Assembly (NCBI RefSeq): GCF_003590095.1
Contig: NC_039488.1
Span: forward strand, 8,556,001 to 8,620,000
Direction: 5' to 3'
Source of the DNA: Trichoplusia ni
Taxonomy: Eukaryota > Arthropoda > Insecta > Lepidoptera > Noctuidae
DNA: 64,000 nucleotides
The notes beneath the pieces were generated by a model. That model was not told the DNA's origin. It saw only the letters and a program-made list of their open reading frames with translations, and did not search any database. The translations under genes were made by a program, and so were the position numbers. Positions 34,601-49,600 of this stretch are shown in pieces; position 1 is the first letter of the stretch; each line of letters opens with the position of its first letter.

Positions 34601-37600
34601 CTTATCTAATTACCCTCACGAATTACGTAAAAGGTTTTTTTTCTCAATATTTGTAATCATCGTCAATGTTAGATTTTTTAAGCTGCTTAGTACGTACGCA
34701 CCTATTATATTATATTACCTATTACAAAATACGCCACACGTTTGAAGCATTAGCGGCGCCGGTAAATGTTCACGTAATTTGAATGGATACAGAATGCATG
34801 CATTGTAAGTCCTGGAGACCACTTTTCTACTCCAAACAAAGTCATTGTCGAATCTGACTAATTTGTTGAATAATAGACCCTGTTTAAAATTGAATGGTCC
34901 GTTTTTTGTAACTTATTTCTATTAGAAAGATGTTTTATTTTTTATCTATTCACATGGTAACTAAGTTTATCCACCTTTGGCTACCAAATCGCAAATTCCT
35001 TCGTGTTTGTAGATTCGTAAATGTTTGTATAGATAACATGATACCTACTTTGTAGAAAAAAATCAAACTGGGACGTTATTCAAAGCGTTTGAAATGTCAT
35101 GTTATATTTACACTCAAATGTGTCAAAATTATTTAAAGTAGTTCGTTTAGAAAAAAACATATTCACTTTTAGTATTGAAGAAATTCTTGCAAAATTCGTA
35201 CCTGCGTCGACGGTTTATGTAGTTGGGCGTTTATGGTAAGATATTGTCGTATTATAAATGTGTAGTATAAAGGATACAAACGAAGGTAAGGTCAAGGAAA
35301 GAGAGCACAAAATAATCGATGATCTAAGGTTAAATATTCAGTGATCGTCGCCGGCGCTGACGAGCTTGTTTCTGTTTGCATAATTCATTGATCGATTCAG
35401 TTGCTGCTCAAGCCGTAAGCAACAAACGCGATGTTTATCTGAATTTGAAATCAACATTTCCGACTATGCGGTTTGACGTCAAAATTCCAATAAAATGTTC
35501 TTACATTTAAACTAGTAACAATTCCTAAAAGCCCCTTTGTTTGTATTTTTAGCTATTTTCTTAGATGTTGATTTTTACCTGATTGTGCGGTGATGCGATG
35601 CTTACTTGTCTTTATGTATTTAATTAGTTTCTCGGGTCTTTATGATATGCAAACGAAATCAATGATGCTTGAAAGGTACATCTATATACCATGAGAACAA
35701 AGACAATACAAAAATGAAACATGCATAACATAATTTAAACAATACAATGTTTTTTCTTGTAACATTTTCGCCGACCGACGTCGTGCTGTATATTTTCGTA
35801 ATTATTTCAAAAACACGTCTAAAATGTCGTAATTACATAAGAAGTTTTATTAATCTTTACTTATTGGCGCACCTACCTCAATCGTTTTATTATTGGACAC
35901 CATTCATAAGCATATAAATCCATCTACAGTTTCCTCTTTACGAGAACATTGTGCAATATCAATATACGCGTACCGACAGCCGACTTGGACCTAGCAACTG
36001 TACGTACGACAATATATCATGGCACGGCATACAATTTATATTTATCTATGTGGAAACGTACACATACTAGTTCTATTGCTTCCAATAGACAGGCACTGAT
36101 TTTACTCATGCTCTAAATAATTTTATTCAAGCCATGAATACTGGTGTAAGCACTTGTTGGTCTTATAATAAAGTTTTGAGCTACAAGTGAATGTATGATA
36201 AAAGGGAAATGGTGTCAACGGCAGTTTATCAAAAATTCTGATTTAATGGTTATCTTGAGTCCCAGGCGCTATGTTTTTATCTTGTTTGGTTAAGGTGAGG
36301 GAGATAACATCAAACATTTCGATGATAAGTTTTATCTTCCCGTTCACATATTAAAAGTATCTTGCACTGAGTTTTTTTGGTAAAGTCCGTGTAGATTAAA
36401 ACGATCACCTGTATATACTATTATCATCCTATATAATACTCTAGTTGCAGATTTTTAAATAAAATTTTACGGCATTGTTATCAGCATACTGTAATTGTCT
36501 TATCAGTTATCATTCTTTTTGCATAAGTGTGTCACAAAATAATTTAATTATAGGCCAATCTTTAGGCTCTACCCAAGGCCAGGCGAGTTTATATAAAATA
36601 AGTTGAAATACTAATAAGTAATATCGTCTTTACATACGAGAAATTGCAAAGTGGTTCATGGTTCTTACACTCGGCTTTGAATCACATGAAGCGAATTGAC
36701 AAAGTGACCGCTAATGGCGTAGCACACACAGTTTACAGCGGTTACACATCAGGAATGATGGTGAAACTATGATTCAGAAATAAATTTCCAAATTTCCGCC
36801 ATCTTCGAAATCTCGTCGTTAGTAGCGGCGAAATGGACATGTCGGCAAAGTGTGACTGTGAACGAACTAGTTTAAATAATACAAATTTATACTATACAGT
36901 ATAGCGAAAGTGCTTAAACATTGGGTATTGGTCAAATAGCTTCGGAAAAGTTTACAAAGATCAGACTCCTTTGATCTATTCCAAAAAAGTCAGAAATTAT
37001 GGTATTAGAGGCCTTAGGTAATGCGAATATGTGAGAAAAACGCATCGCTTCGTTGTGCATCAGCGTATTCTTCAATTAAATACAAACCGCAACACGAACG
37101 TCACGTAAACCTACACCATAAAATATCAATTTATCTGGCGTAACTCATGTTTCTGAGCACCTCGTAAAACGACCTGTAAGCTAAACGTTGTATAATTCAA
37201 GTAATGCATTCGTCTGCCTGTCTATAGGTAATGTCTGTGATTTATGGATTCTGTGTGTACGATATACGTATATTCTTAAAAAGCCGGTCAAACACTGAGT
37301 TTGCGCACAAGTCGGTGTTGCGTTTGGACAACATCGATGGCGTCTATTGTTGGCGGCATCCCGTTGCCATCTATTATTACTCGACGCTGGAGATAGTTGG
37401 CGGTGCGCCAGCGCAGACCACGTGTTTGCTCGTCACGGGACGAGACATGCGCGTTTGAGTCCATCCACCGCTCCCCCTGTACACACGCCTCGGTCCCGTG
37501 CGCGATAACAACCGCTGTTAGCCTAAAAACCTGTTTCAGTGCCTGTTTTAACACAGCTTCCATGATTTGAGGTTATACTTATATCAACTACACACCGGAA

Positions 37601-40600
37601 CTTTTTTTTCGACTGCATCTATAATTATACAGAGCGCACTGAATAAGTAGTATATTTGTTTTGAAATTGAACTGATAAAAATATTATTATGTAAACTATA
37701 CCAATACCAGTCTGCGTAATCTTCTACTCTCTTAAAAATGACGTTTTATTTTCTTGACGTAGTTTTGACTGCTTCTATTGGATAGGAACTATTTTAGCAT
37801 TGTTCATAAAGATAACGACGAAATGTAGTTACATGATGCGTAGTTTTAGTTGACAGTAGAGGCAAATTATCAAGGTTATAATATTTCCTTGTTATAGCTG
37901 AAAAACAAGATAAACAATCGGCAAAAATGAAGAACGATAAGAAGGAGGTATGCGTAAAGCCGGTGGTTTGTAGTAACGGGCATGCGAGTACGCCTAACGG
38001 TCGAGCGGACGACGAGGGCGGTGGCGGCAGCGCGCCGGCACCACGTGTGTCGTATGCGGCTGCAGCGCGCAAACCACCTTCGCCACAAATCAACAATACT
38101 CCCGCGCCCTTCCCCCTTAGTACAGGTTAATATCAAAACACAATCACTTGACCATTTCATTCCCGTTCGATTTGTCAATTTATATCTGAGGGCATTGCAT
38201 GACTCTTAATAATCCATGCAATAATTATGTTTCATAATATTGTACTACTTATTCTGATGAACAATTACAGATATACAAAAAGCAAAGGCTAATGGTGAGA
38301 AGACGTCACAACCGAAATCCGGAATATGTACAATGAAAGTAAACGGAGAAGGATCAATACCCAGCGAAAAAGATAGTAAGGATGATAAAATAGGTACCAA
38401 AGAACCAATAGTAAACGGCACAGAAAAAATAGAGACCATAGTTAATGGTGATCCAAAAAAAGAATTAGATTGTGATATTAGTAGTAGTGATAATGCTAAA
38501 GTAGTTTCTAATGGAATTAACAGTGACTCCGATGACCCTAAACTGAATAAGTCTGAAGAAAAACCGGAGGTTACAAAACTTGTTTGTCCCAATAAGCCTG
38601 AAGGTAAACAAGTTTCTGAGAAAAAGAAAGATAAAAAGGCTAAAATGGCAGACAAGTCTAATGATTCGGAAAAGAAAAAAGAATCCGCTAAGAACAAAAA
38701 TACCGAACAGAAAAAAGATGAAGCTACTGTAAATAATGTTGAGTCTGATAAAGCTAACGCTGATAAAGTTAACGGGGATAGCAGTAAGGCAGTGAATGGA
38801 GATGGGGACAGGGAGTCTTCTCCGAGTGAAGATGGCGATGAGAAAAAGAGAGACGCTGAAGTTGTGTTTATTCAAGATATGGGCTTCACTGTCAAGATTG
38901 TAAGCCCGGGTGCCGAACCATTAGACATACAGGTAACTAGAAAATGATTTTTTTTACCATAACCCTAGTTTATTCCGTAAACCAAAATCCACCTGTCTAG
39001 TTCCTCCGATCTTTATTTCATACGAGACTCTAGAATTCAAAGGTCAAGGGTCAATATACTAATTAGGGGTTTCATAATGTTAATAGGTTTCAAGTATGGA
39101 GCTTGTGCAAGAAATCCATCAAGTGCTGATGGATCGCGAGGACACGTGTCACAGGACCTGCTTCTCTCTGCAACTAGATGGCGTGACTTTAGACAACTTT
39201 GCTGAGCTCAAAAATATTGAAGGATTAAAAGAAGGGTCTGTTATAAAAGTAAGTATTTTTGTCTATTCAAACCATATCAGCTAAAAAAGCCTCAGAAGTT
39301 ATTCAGCCAAGCAGGAATCTTAGCAAATTTCATGCAAACTTCCATGAGCATGACATAATTTCTGAACTTATACTTCAGTGAAGCTACGACTAGCTTTGTC
39401 AAATGCCATGGCCGACCTGATTAAATAAATTTGTCATTATTTTCGTAGGTGGTAGAAGAGCCTTACACAATGCGCGAAGCTCGCATCCACGTTCGTCACG
39501 TCCGTGATCTTCTCAAGTCAATCGATTACACGGACGCTTACGCCGGACAAGAATGCAGTTCTCTCGCCTTCCTCAACGTCATCACTCAAGGAGACATTCT
39601 AGGTAAACTATATAAACAAGACAATTTCTCCTGTTACTGATTTCTTCGCTTTTGAAGGTTGGTCTTCAGCTCCACAAACTTTATTTCTGTACTTTTTGAG
39701 CCAAGCGAAGAATTTACTTTATCGTTACATCGAGTTCGTAATTGTATGCTAATGTATTATAAGTGTAACGAGATTACAACTTAGTCATTATACGTATGTA
39801 TTCACATGAGTTAATAATGGTTTTGTCATGTCAACTGAACAAGCCTTGCGTTTGATATATAACGCATTGTCCATTCATGAGCAGATATTACGTCATTACT
39901 CGACCGAACTATGAGAATTTATTGTTTTATAGAAAAGAAAAAGTCCCGTCCAGAGAGTGTGGACTGCACTCCTCCAGATTACATCATGCCGGGCAGTACC
40001 GAGCGTCCATTGTTGCCACTTCATCCTGGTCTCACTAAGGAGAACAAAGCTCCTCAATGCTTGAAGGTATGAATAACGAAACTAGCCAATTCCTTATTCC
40101 AAACGAGTTTAAACTAACAATATTCTAATTCATGCACAATTGAACAGACTTCCAATTAGTTTTTTTGTGTTATCTACTAAAGAACGACCTGAACGACATT
40201 AATTTGCTTCTAAAGTTTCCGAAAGGATAGATGACTTGTATAAAATTTAATTTAACTGCACGCGACATAAAGCGGGTTAAAACCCCGCATGCTACAACAA
40301 CCTGCGTGAACTGCAAAATACTGTGTCGCAATCATTTTCTTGGGTATCACGCACTTTTTTTACGAGATACAATTTTTTTTTATTCGAACAGAGTAAACCC
40401 AACAGCACACTACTAACTTTTTTAATCAAAGTCCAAAATCATTGTGAACTGTGGATTGCGGCTCCTATACTTCGATTTCGTTTTTCGTTAGGTTCTAACC
40501 ACCTCTGGCTGGAACCCGCCGCCCGGCCCCCGCAAGATGTGCGGCGATCTGCTGTACTTGCATGTCGTTACTCTCGAAGACCGCCACTTCCATATCACGG

Positions 40601-43600
40601 CGTGTCCCCGGGGATTCTACCTTAACCAGTAACGTATCAACCCTTTTAAATAATAATGATTTTGATAATAGACTTCTCACTTGTATATACTGGGATTGCC
40701 TGACTAGTTATGACAAGGACACCAGTTGGGTCCGAAACTAGTCAGGCGATCTCGATACACGTGTGATTGTTCTGTAATATCTAAACAGCTTAGAAAGTAA
40801 AAAAAAAGCATACTGATACAAACAGTATTATTGTCAGCAAATAAAGTAAATTGCAGAAGACTTGTATATAAGCAAATTACAATCTTTCAACATGCAATAC
40901 CTGCACTGTTATCTTACAAACCGATACTTTAAATTTTCATACACGCGACACAAAATACATTTTGAGCTGCACACATAACGGCATTCTGTCGTTAATGTAA
41001 ATAATGATATAACGTTTTATTACGTTTGGCGCAAAATGTATTTACCTTCTCGTTGGGCAGAACAAGTGCAGCCTGCATGCCTGCAGTATATCAAATATTT
41101 CTGGCATACTACGGGGTAGCCATCCAGAATACAAAGAATCCATACTTTTTGATATATACGGGGATAATCTGTCACTATTTAACAGTATTTTTCACTAGAT
41201 TATTTGGTTATACTATAATTCTCCATGAATATAAGCGACTGTCCACCGATTTGGTGGAAACGCCCTTGTTGTGTGTGTATTTGATTAGCTTATACAAAAG
41301 GTGCTATAAGAGATAGCTCGTAATAGAGAAAAGCGAAGGCAGCTGCGTCAACCAGTTCTTTCTCTAAAAAAATAGACTTAACTAAGTCAAAGTAACTCAT
41401 TTAACGAATTTTTCACCTCTAGGTCCACTGAAGAAGTATTCAACCCTCGGCCGGCGACTCCATCTCTCCTCTGCCATTCTCTGATCGAGTTGCTGAGTAT
41501 AGTATCCCCGGCTTTCAAGCGTAACTTCGCCCTGGTACAGAAGAAACGCATGCAGAAGCATCCCTTTGAAAGGGTGGCTACCCCCTACCAGGTGTACCAG
41601 TGGGCGTCGCCGATGCTGGATCATACTATAGATGCTATACGTGCTGAGGATAGTAAGTGCAATATCTGAGTATTTATTTTTAAATTAAGTCATTTTTAGA
41701 GTTTTTATACATTGATGTTTAATAGAAGAAGATGGATGAAAGGGGAAAGAATATACTTTTATACTTCTGTGAACCAAAAATCACAGACTTTAAGTAGCCG
41801 GTAAAAAAAGATGGTGCATCCTTTAATGCAGAATTTTAACTTCAACCCTACAGTACATTTTTAATGTATATGACTTCTGTGATAGTATATATAAGTAATA
41901 ACAAAATAAGTATTAAGTGTATAAATTCACAATTTCCAATACGTGATTTCATTGTTTTTATATTATAGGTTTATTATATAATAAGCTATCGTTTAACCTA
42001 TGGTAATAAAACGAAATAACATAACGGTCAATTGCATGTGTAAATCCAAAGCGAACAATGCAATAAAAATATTTAACTATTAGCTATAGAAATATAATTT
42101 ACAACCCAAATAAAGCGTCGTGCCGAACGGACGTAGTTAATTTCCTTAATGAAAATGACATTGTAATGCATAGGAATAGCGCAATATATTTACATGAACT
42201 TTGTTCTGTCGGGCGCCCATGCATTATTGTGTGAAATAGGCTCATTTACAATAGTTAACATGGAATTACACGCTACGTTTTACGGCCGTGTTCCTAAACC
42301 GGCTCAGGTTTACGGTCTAACAATTCCATTCAGACGTTTTTTGTTTGTAGTTCATGCTCTTTTTATTAAGGGTACGTGGTTTTAACACTAATTGCGTCAC
42401 GCTACGTATACTTTACTGAAAGACACCTAAATTTCACGTGTAATGATATTTTGGAGGTTTAGAATGTTGTCACTGTTTTATAATTATCAGCGTCAAATGC
42501 TGCAGTTGATAGCTAGCACTAAATGATATGGCTTTCTTAAAAAGATACTGAAAAAGGACTTTATTTTTTAATAAATTACTTTATTTCGAAAAGACAAAAA
42601 TGCTTGTCGAAACTGAAAGAAAATGCAAACTACATATTAAAAAAATCAGTCCCTGACTCCTTACTGTTCAATGCACTTCACGATACTGAGCGCCATGATT
42701 ATCATTATGGTGCCCTCCAAACTCTTAATGTTCTATGGATCGGTATTCAAACTGATCAAATTTTACCAACAAAAAATCTAATTAACATAATGTCTACAGC
42801 ATTCTCATCAAAGCTGGGTTACGAAGAGCACATTCCCGGCCAAACTCGTGATTGGAACGAGGAGTTGCAGACAACCCGCGAGCTGCCGCGCTCCACCCTA
42901 CCGGAACGTCTGCTGCGCGAGCGAGCCATCTTCAAGGTCACTAGTACACGCTTTATACGTAGTTATGCACTATACGCACGATTACGGTGCAGCTAATAGA
43001 ACTTCGGAGGCTAAAATATATGCATATTATTTTTCTTCGGTTGATGTGTAATCTGGTGTCCAGTTTGAAGCTGCCTGAAGACCTCTTTAAATTAGCACCT
43101 TAGATTAGCACCCCTGAAAAATCTCAGAGTTTCTGCGAAGTTTTCCTTTACATTTTTTCATAAATAAGATGTACATTGTTGCGTTCCGGAATTTGGATCT
43201 GCGAGGTTTTGACTTGGCAGTACTATGCCCATACCAGTTATCTATCAATGCTAAAGAAATGTGGTATGACGTGATATGAGCTAGAGACGGCGAAATTACA
43301 TTGTTCATTCCCGACGTGCCAAGTTATATCGGCCAATTGATATGTAATTATACAGTACAGCATGCAACAATGTTAAATAACTTTCATTGTCAGATTCATT
43401 ATTAATGATGCACGTTTCTGATGAATGTCATGGTGTAAATTGTTATTAACACGCCATGTATAGTTAAATAGGTCATCGTTAATACTTTTATAAGATGTTC
43501 AAAATTTAACCTATTGCTTATAGTAGAAAAGGCTTAAAAAACATTTTCATGTTTGATACCTAATAATAAAATTATATAATCAAAAATGCATCTGACAAGA

Positions 43601-46600
43601 ATAAGACATACTCTGGGTCGCACATAAAATTTCTGTAGTTTTTAACGACTTCTTCACGGACTTCAAAAACGAAGAGGTTCTCAACGAACCGACTTTGTTG
43701 ACTTCTGAAAATTTCATCAAGTTGCCTCAGTAGCTGAAAATTGATATCGTGCCATAGTATTTTAAACTCCAGAAACAAAATGTCACATTATTATTTTCAA
43801 ACAGGTTCACAGTGATTTCGTGGCAGCAGCTACTCGCGGCGCGATGGCCGTCGTTGACGGTAACGTGATGGCCATCAACCCCGGTGAGGAGCCCAAGATG
43901 CAGATGTTCATATGGAACAACATATTCTTCTCGCTTGGCTTCGACGTGCGTGACCACTACAAGGACCTTGGTGGCGATGCTGCGGCTTTCGTTGCACCGG
44001 TACGTTTAATAATAATTACGTTGAAGTTATTCAGACGAGTTTTTCATATTTTTCTTAACATTCGTTCTTTGAGAAAGCTAAGAAAATTAACAATACCCTT
44101 GGTACCCGCCAGACTTTCTTCTTCTGCTTTTTTAGTATAGAGTAAATCTACCGTAATACGATAAATGTCCCAAAACCCGCATAATTTCAACCGTAGATTT
44201 AACAGCCCATCTGATATAATAATATTATTATGCATTTTTTGTGACAAAGTCCTTTTCACCAATCAATATAAACGTTTTACTGTTTTCCACAGCGTAACGA
44301 CCTCCAAGGCGTGCGCGTATACAGTGCTGTCGACACAGCCGGCCTGCACACGCTGGGCACCGTCGTCGTGGACTACCGCGGCTACCGCGTCACAGCCCAG
44401 TCCATCATCCCGGGCATCCTCGAGAAGGAGCAAGAACAGAGCGTCGTTTATGGTAGCATTGACTTCGGAACCACTGTGCTATCACACCCCAAGTATATGG
44501 AGCTGGTGAGTTCATTGAGTAATTTAGTGTTTAACACCCACCTTCTAGTTAAATCTAATCATGACATTGAAACGACAATAAATAAAGATGAAAATAGTAA
44601 GTCAATATACGATTAAATTTCAACAAATACCTAAATTAATGTGATGTGTTGTAATACCAACGTCATTTTCACATAGATGGTTATTTTGCAATATGACACA
44701 GCATTTACATAATGATAACGCTAATGCCTTCAAATTTCGTAGTAAACACATTACTCAGTATTCTAGTATGTACTTTAACCATTTGTATGAAAACTGGTTT
44801 TATGTTATCAACAGTATGAAAATATTTATATAATATAGAATTCAAAAAATTGATTTTAACAAAACAAAATCAAAATGCATAAAATGTTCCGATACAATGT
44901 TTCATGTATGTATGTATGTAAAAAAAATGTAACTTTATTTTGGTAACGCAAATTTTCTTCTATAGCTAAGCAAAGCCGGACAGCAGCTTAAGATAATGCC
45001 TCACTCGGTGATCAGCGCTAACGGGGACACGGTCGAGCTGTGCTCTAGCGTGGAATGCAAGGGTATCATCGGCAACGACGGTCGACACTACATACTCGAC
45101 CTGCTGCGAACCTTCCCGCCTGACGTCAACTTCCTGCAGCGTAAGTATTCTATGGAAACAGTAAATGTAGTAGCTTTATTAAATGAGTCCTTAATCATGA
45201 GCAGACGCGGCGTCCGCTCATGATTAAGGACTCCGGTTGGGTCCGAAACTAGTCGGGCTACCCCGATAAATACGCGTGAGTAAACCGTTAAATCATTTAA
45301 TAATGAATCAGTCTCACGATAGTTATTATAAAAATGTAATAGCTTCTAAGATTAAATTAAACAGATCCAAGCTGTGGATGGGTTATCGATCTCTTTTAGA
45401 TAGTCCAGCATGTTGCGTCACAGGGTTGGAGTGCCTTGAAACTTTTAGAAATTATCTAAAAAGTTTTACGCCACTAATGCGTGGTCCTGTTAGGTTCTGC
45501 AATGATAAAGCTTGTATTTCTCTATGAGCTTTGCAACTTAGTATGGATCGACTATAGTGTTATGTGATGTTAACCATGTTAAGATGTTGTATACTAATGT
45601 AACGAGTTTCTAACTGTTTATAGTGGAAGATGACGAGCTCAGGGAGGACATCAAATCCATGGGTTTCCCAATAATTCACAAGCACAAACTCTGCTGCCTT
45701 AGGCAGGAACTAGTTGATAGTTTTGTTGAGTAAGTACATTTACATTACAAACATAAGTTTATTTCTTTAAAATTAAAAAACTCTAACAATATACTTCTTT
45801 TCCAGGGCTCGTTACTTTATGTTCATCCGTTACGCCGCCTTCCACTTGCAACAGTTAAGTGCTAAGCGTCAACGAGACACCGCTGAACAGAAATCTATTG
45901 AAGCCAACAAGGAGACTGAAACGAAGGAGGCCAATGAGACTGAAACCAAGGAAGTGAAACGCGAGACCAAGAGTCAGGAGAAAGAGAAAGAGCCTGTCAA
46001 AGAAAAGAAAAAGAAAGAGGATAAGAAAGAAAAAAGTGCCAAAAAGGAGGAAGTCAAAGAAGGAGAAGGGGACAAAGCTGAAGCTAAAGTTGAGAAGAAG
46101 GATGATGATTTGCTTCTCAATGAGAATTACTCTGAAATTGATACTGATGTCGCTAAGAAGATTGTTGAGAGCATTACCGACTCTATCTGCAGTGGTGGCG
46201 ATAAACAAGAGAGTGATTGTGAGTATAATTGTGATTTACATCTACTTATTGTTATTTTTTTTTAGTTTTTTGTTAGTAATTTATAAAAAATTAAGGCCGT
46301 GAAGCTATTTATAATCAGTCCTACGTAATGGAGTTGGACCTTCAGTTGTTTGACATTAACTTTCAATTTCTGACTTTTTTGTATGTAATTATACAAATAA
46401 CTTTACTTGCAGCTGGCGAACGTTCCCGTGCGGTAGTAGCGGCCGCTGCTCGCGCAGTTGCCTCCCTTAAGGAGTCTGAGTTCGACGTCCGCTTCAACCC
46501 CGACGTGTACTCCGCGGGCATCAAGCACGCCGCCTCGCCCGAACAGCTGGCTAAACAGCGCCATCTAGTGAAAGAGGCTGCTGCTTTCTTACTTACCACG

Positions 46601-49600
46601 CAGATACCTGCTTTCGTAAGTTTTATTTTGTGGTTGATAATGATGATGAAAAACGGTTGTATTAATAATAAAATTATTTTTATTTAGAAAATGTAATTAA
46701 TATTTCTAACTTTTTTATAAGACACAGCTAATGTTCTGTTTTCTAAACTGCATACTTGAAACAAAGCAAAACAAAACTAAGAGTTGATCAGGCTCTGTAA
46801 TATGTCGAATGAGGCTCATAACTTAGAAGCCTTAGTAGTTCTTATCTCTATCGCATCAAATTCCCATTGATTAAGCCTAAAAAAAACCCTTAACAAATTT
46901 AACGATCTTCCTAATATTATACTTCATTAAACAACATTTTATATACCAGGTACGTGAATGCCTGGAGCACACCGCCGCGCCCATGGACGGCGCCGGCCTA
47001 ACTGAAGCCCTCCACGCGCGCGGCATCAACGTGCGCTACCTGGGCCGTGTGGCCGCCGCCCTACGCCCGCACGCACCGCTGGCCTACCTGCACGCCATCG
47101 CTCTCGCCGAACTGTTGCTGCGTGCCGCTAAACATATCTATACTGGATATCTGCAGGTGAGATGTGGGGTATTTAAGAACGACTAATAAGCTATATGGTC
47201 ATTGTCAATGTCAACTGGGACGATGGGACAAGAACTTAACATTGTGTAACTTCAAACAAGTGTCGTTGTTGAATATCGGAAGCCAACATGAAGACAACGT
47301 GTCAGGAGCAAAATTACGTGAGTGTACAGAAAAGTGACGGTTGGCTTGATTTCTCTACCAGTTTTTAACCTTTTTGTCCATAATTTACAATCTTCAAATA
47401 ATTTCGAATACTGATATTGCTTTATTATCTGTAGGTTCTTAGATACATTTTTATTTTAATATAGGGTTGCGAGGCAATGTGCATTGGTGCAGCAGTGGCA
47501 CACTTCTTAAGCTGCCTGATAGGGGCTTGTCCCAACCCAGCTGCGGGAGTATCCGAGGGTCCAGGCTCTGTCCGCGGCGCCCGTGGGGCGGGGCCTCCGC
47601 GCGGTGGGCGTGGCCGTCGTGCTCGTCGATTGGCTCACTCCACACCAGCTCCACCCTCGCCTCATCCTGATTGGCAGAATCTTACTCCTAAAGCGCTCTT
47701 CTCGCAAATCAAACAAGAACTTAAGGTAAGTTTTATCTTTATGTATCATGATGAAAGAAGTGGAAGACTAAAAAGATGTTGTTTTTTTTTTTTTGAGTAA
47801 TAATGTTGCGCTTTGGGGGGGACTTAAGACGAAATAAACTTTATTTATTTTATTTTTCCAGGCCTACTGGGGATACGAACTTAACGCGGATAGCATGGAT
47901 TCGGTTATTGAGAAACATGGCTTACAAAAGATTTCTCTGCTCAGGTACTTTTCTTTTCCTTAATTTTTCTCCTATACATCTCTCCTCGGCGAAATACCTG
48001 ATATACCGTTCTTATTTTATAGATCCTTTGCCCTGAAAGTCGGTCTGCAGTTGATGTTACGTGAATATGACTTTGAAAACAAGAATAAGGCTCCATTCGC
48101 TGCATCAGATATAATGAACATCTTCCCAGTTGTCAAACATATCAATCCACGAGTAAGTACTTTTCTAGTATCCGTTGAAATGAGTGAGAGTACGTAGTCA
48201 GCACTGATTTAGTAGATAGCTCCATCAGAATGTTCAACCATCATCTCAATAATATTGTTTGATGTTTATTTCTGCTTATTAATTGCACGCAAGTACCTTT
48301 CGGAAATAATCAACGAATGTCGTCGGCTTCTATCGCAGGTGAGTTTTCTAGGCCGAACAATCTGGTATCGAAATACTTAGATCGTAAGTTATCTAGAGTG
48401 TCCTAGACCGTTCTAGGTTAGGTTCTGCACGCATGATGCTTCTTGAACGTGTAACAATCTCCTGCTAAGACCCTAGCAAAGGGGAAATTAACCATATTCC
48501 TTTCATGAAGAAAAAATCAAGAGATAATCAAAATACAACACCTCATAATGGACGATTACACTATTAAGACACTATTTTGGACAACATCATATTTGAATTT
48601 TCATTTAGGTAATTAAGGTACTAATGGACAATTTATTACAATACTCAACCTAACATCATATTTCAGGCGTCCGACGCATACAACTTCTACACGACAGGCC
48701 AGAACAAGATCCAAGCTGGAGCCGTGTCCGAGGGTCACGAGCTAATCGCCGAGGCCCTGAACCTGCTGAACAACGTGTATGGCGCCATGCACGGCGAGAT
48801 CGCGCAGTGTCTCCGCATGGTGGCGCGACTGTGCTACGTGACAGGGGAACATAGGGACGCCATGGCTTACCAGCAGAAGGCCGTGCTTATGTCCGAGCGG
48901 GTCAACGGAATTGATCATCCTTATACTATTACTGAATATGTAAGTGATTTTGAACTACTGATGTCTTATTTTCCACATTTTAACCATAATTTTGTTCTAT
49001 AGTTTTGTCTTGAAACTAAAACTTTTTGTGATACAGTTCATATTTTAGAGTGAAAAACGTGCTCAATAGATCTAAACAAATACGCTTTCAACTTTTTTCC
49101 AAGAAAGCCAAAAGCTATGTCTAAAAATAATACTTGGTCTTTCCATACAAATGTAGGTTCTTAACAGAAGCTGTGTTTGAAATACAACAAGACTCTGTAA
49201 AGGTTGAATTATCAGGTTCCTTAACACATTTCTCTAATCATTTTTTTTGTGTGCAGTCCCACCTGGCATTGTATTGCTTCGCCAACGGTCAAGTGAGCAC
49301 CGCCCTCAAGCTACTGTATCGTGCTCGTTACCTGGCTCTGCTTGTCTGCGGCGAGAATCATCCAGAGATGGCGTTGCTTGACGTAAGTTTTACAATTTGA
49401 CTTTAAAATCATTTTTTTATTTGAAAAGTAATGTGTATGCGTTGTTCCATTCATATTTTTTAGAAAAGAAAGGCTATTCGATACCGACCCTTACCGACCC
49501 TTACCAGATATTAAATTAATAAATCTCGATTTTTTATGGGTGTAGTTACTGTAGTTAGTAGCATCAGTCTTAGGGCCGATTTTTCAATCAACAATTAACT

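Noticed and set aside
41026..41316. 96-codon hydrophobic frame in clu intron 7
   Set aside because: No similarity I can name, no ATG at its start, AT-driven composition. Treated as chance.
45855..46302. Phe/Leu-rich minus-strand frame and shifted plus-strand frame at clu exon 14
   Set aside because: Reverse readings of the Lys/Glu-rich tract of Clu. Hydrophobicity is an artefact of complementing AAG/GAG codons.
48410..48435. Possible TTAGG insect telomere repeat
   Set aside because: Only two imperfect units (ctaggttagg); no array.
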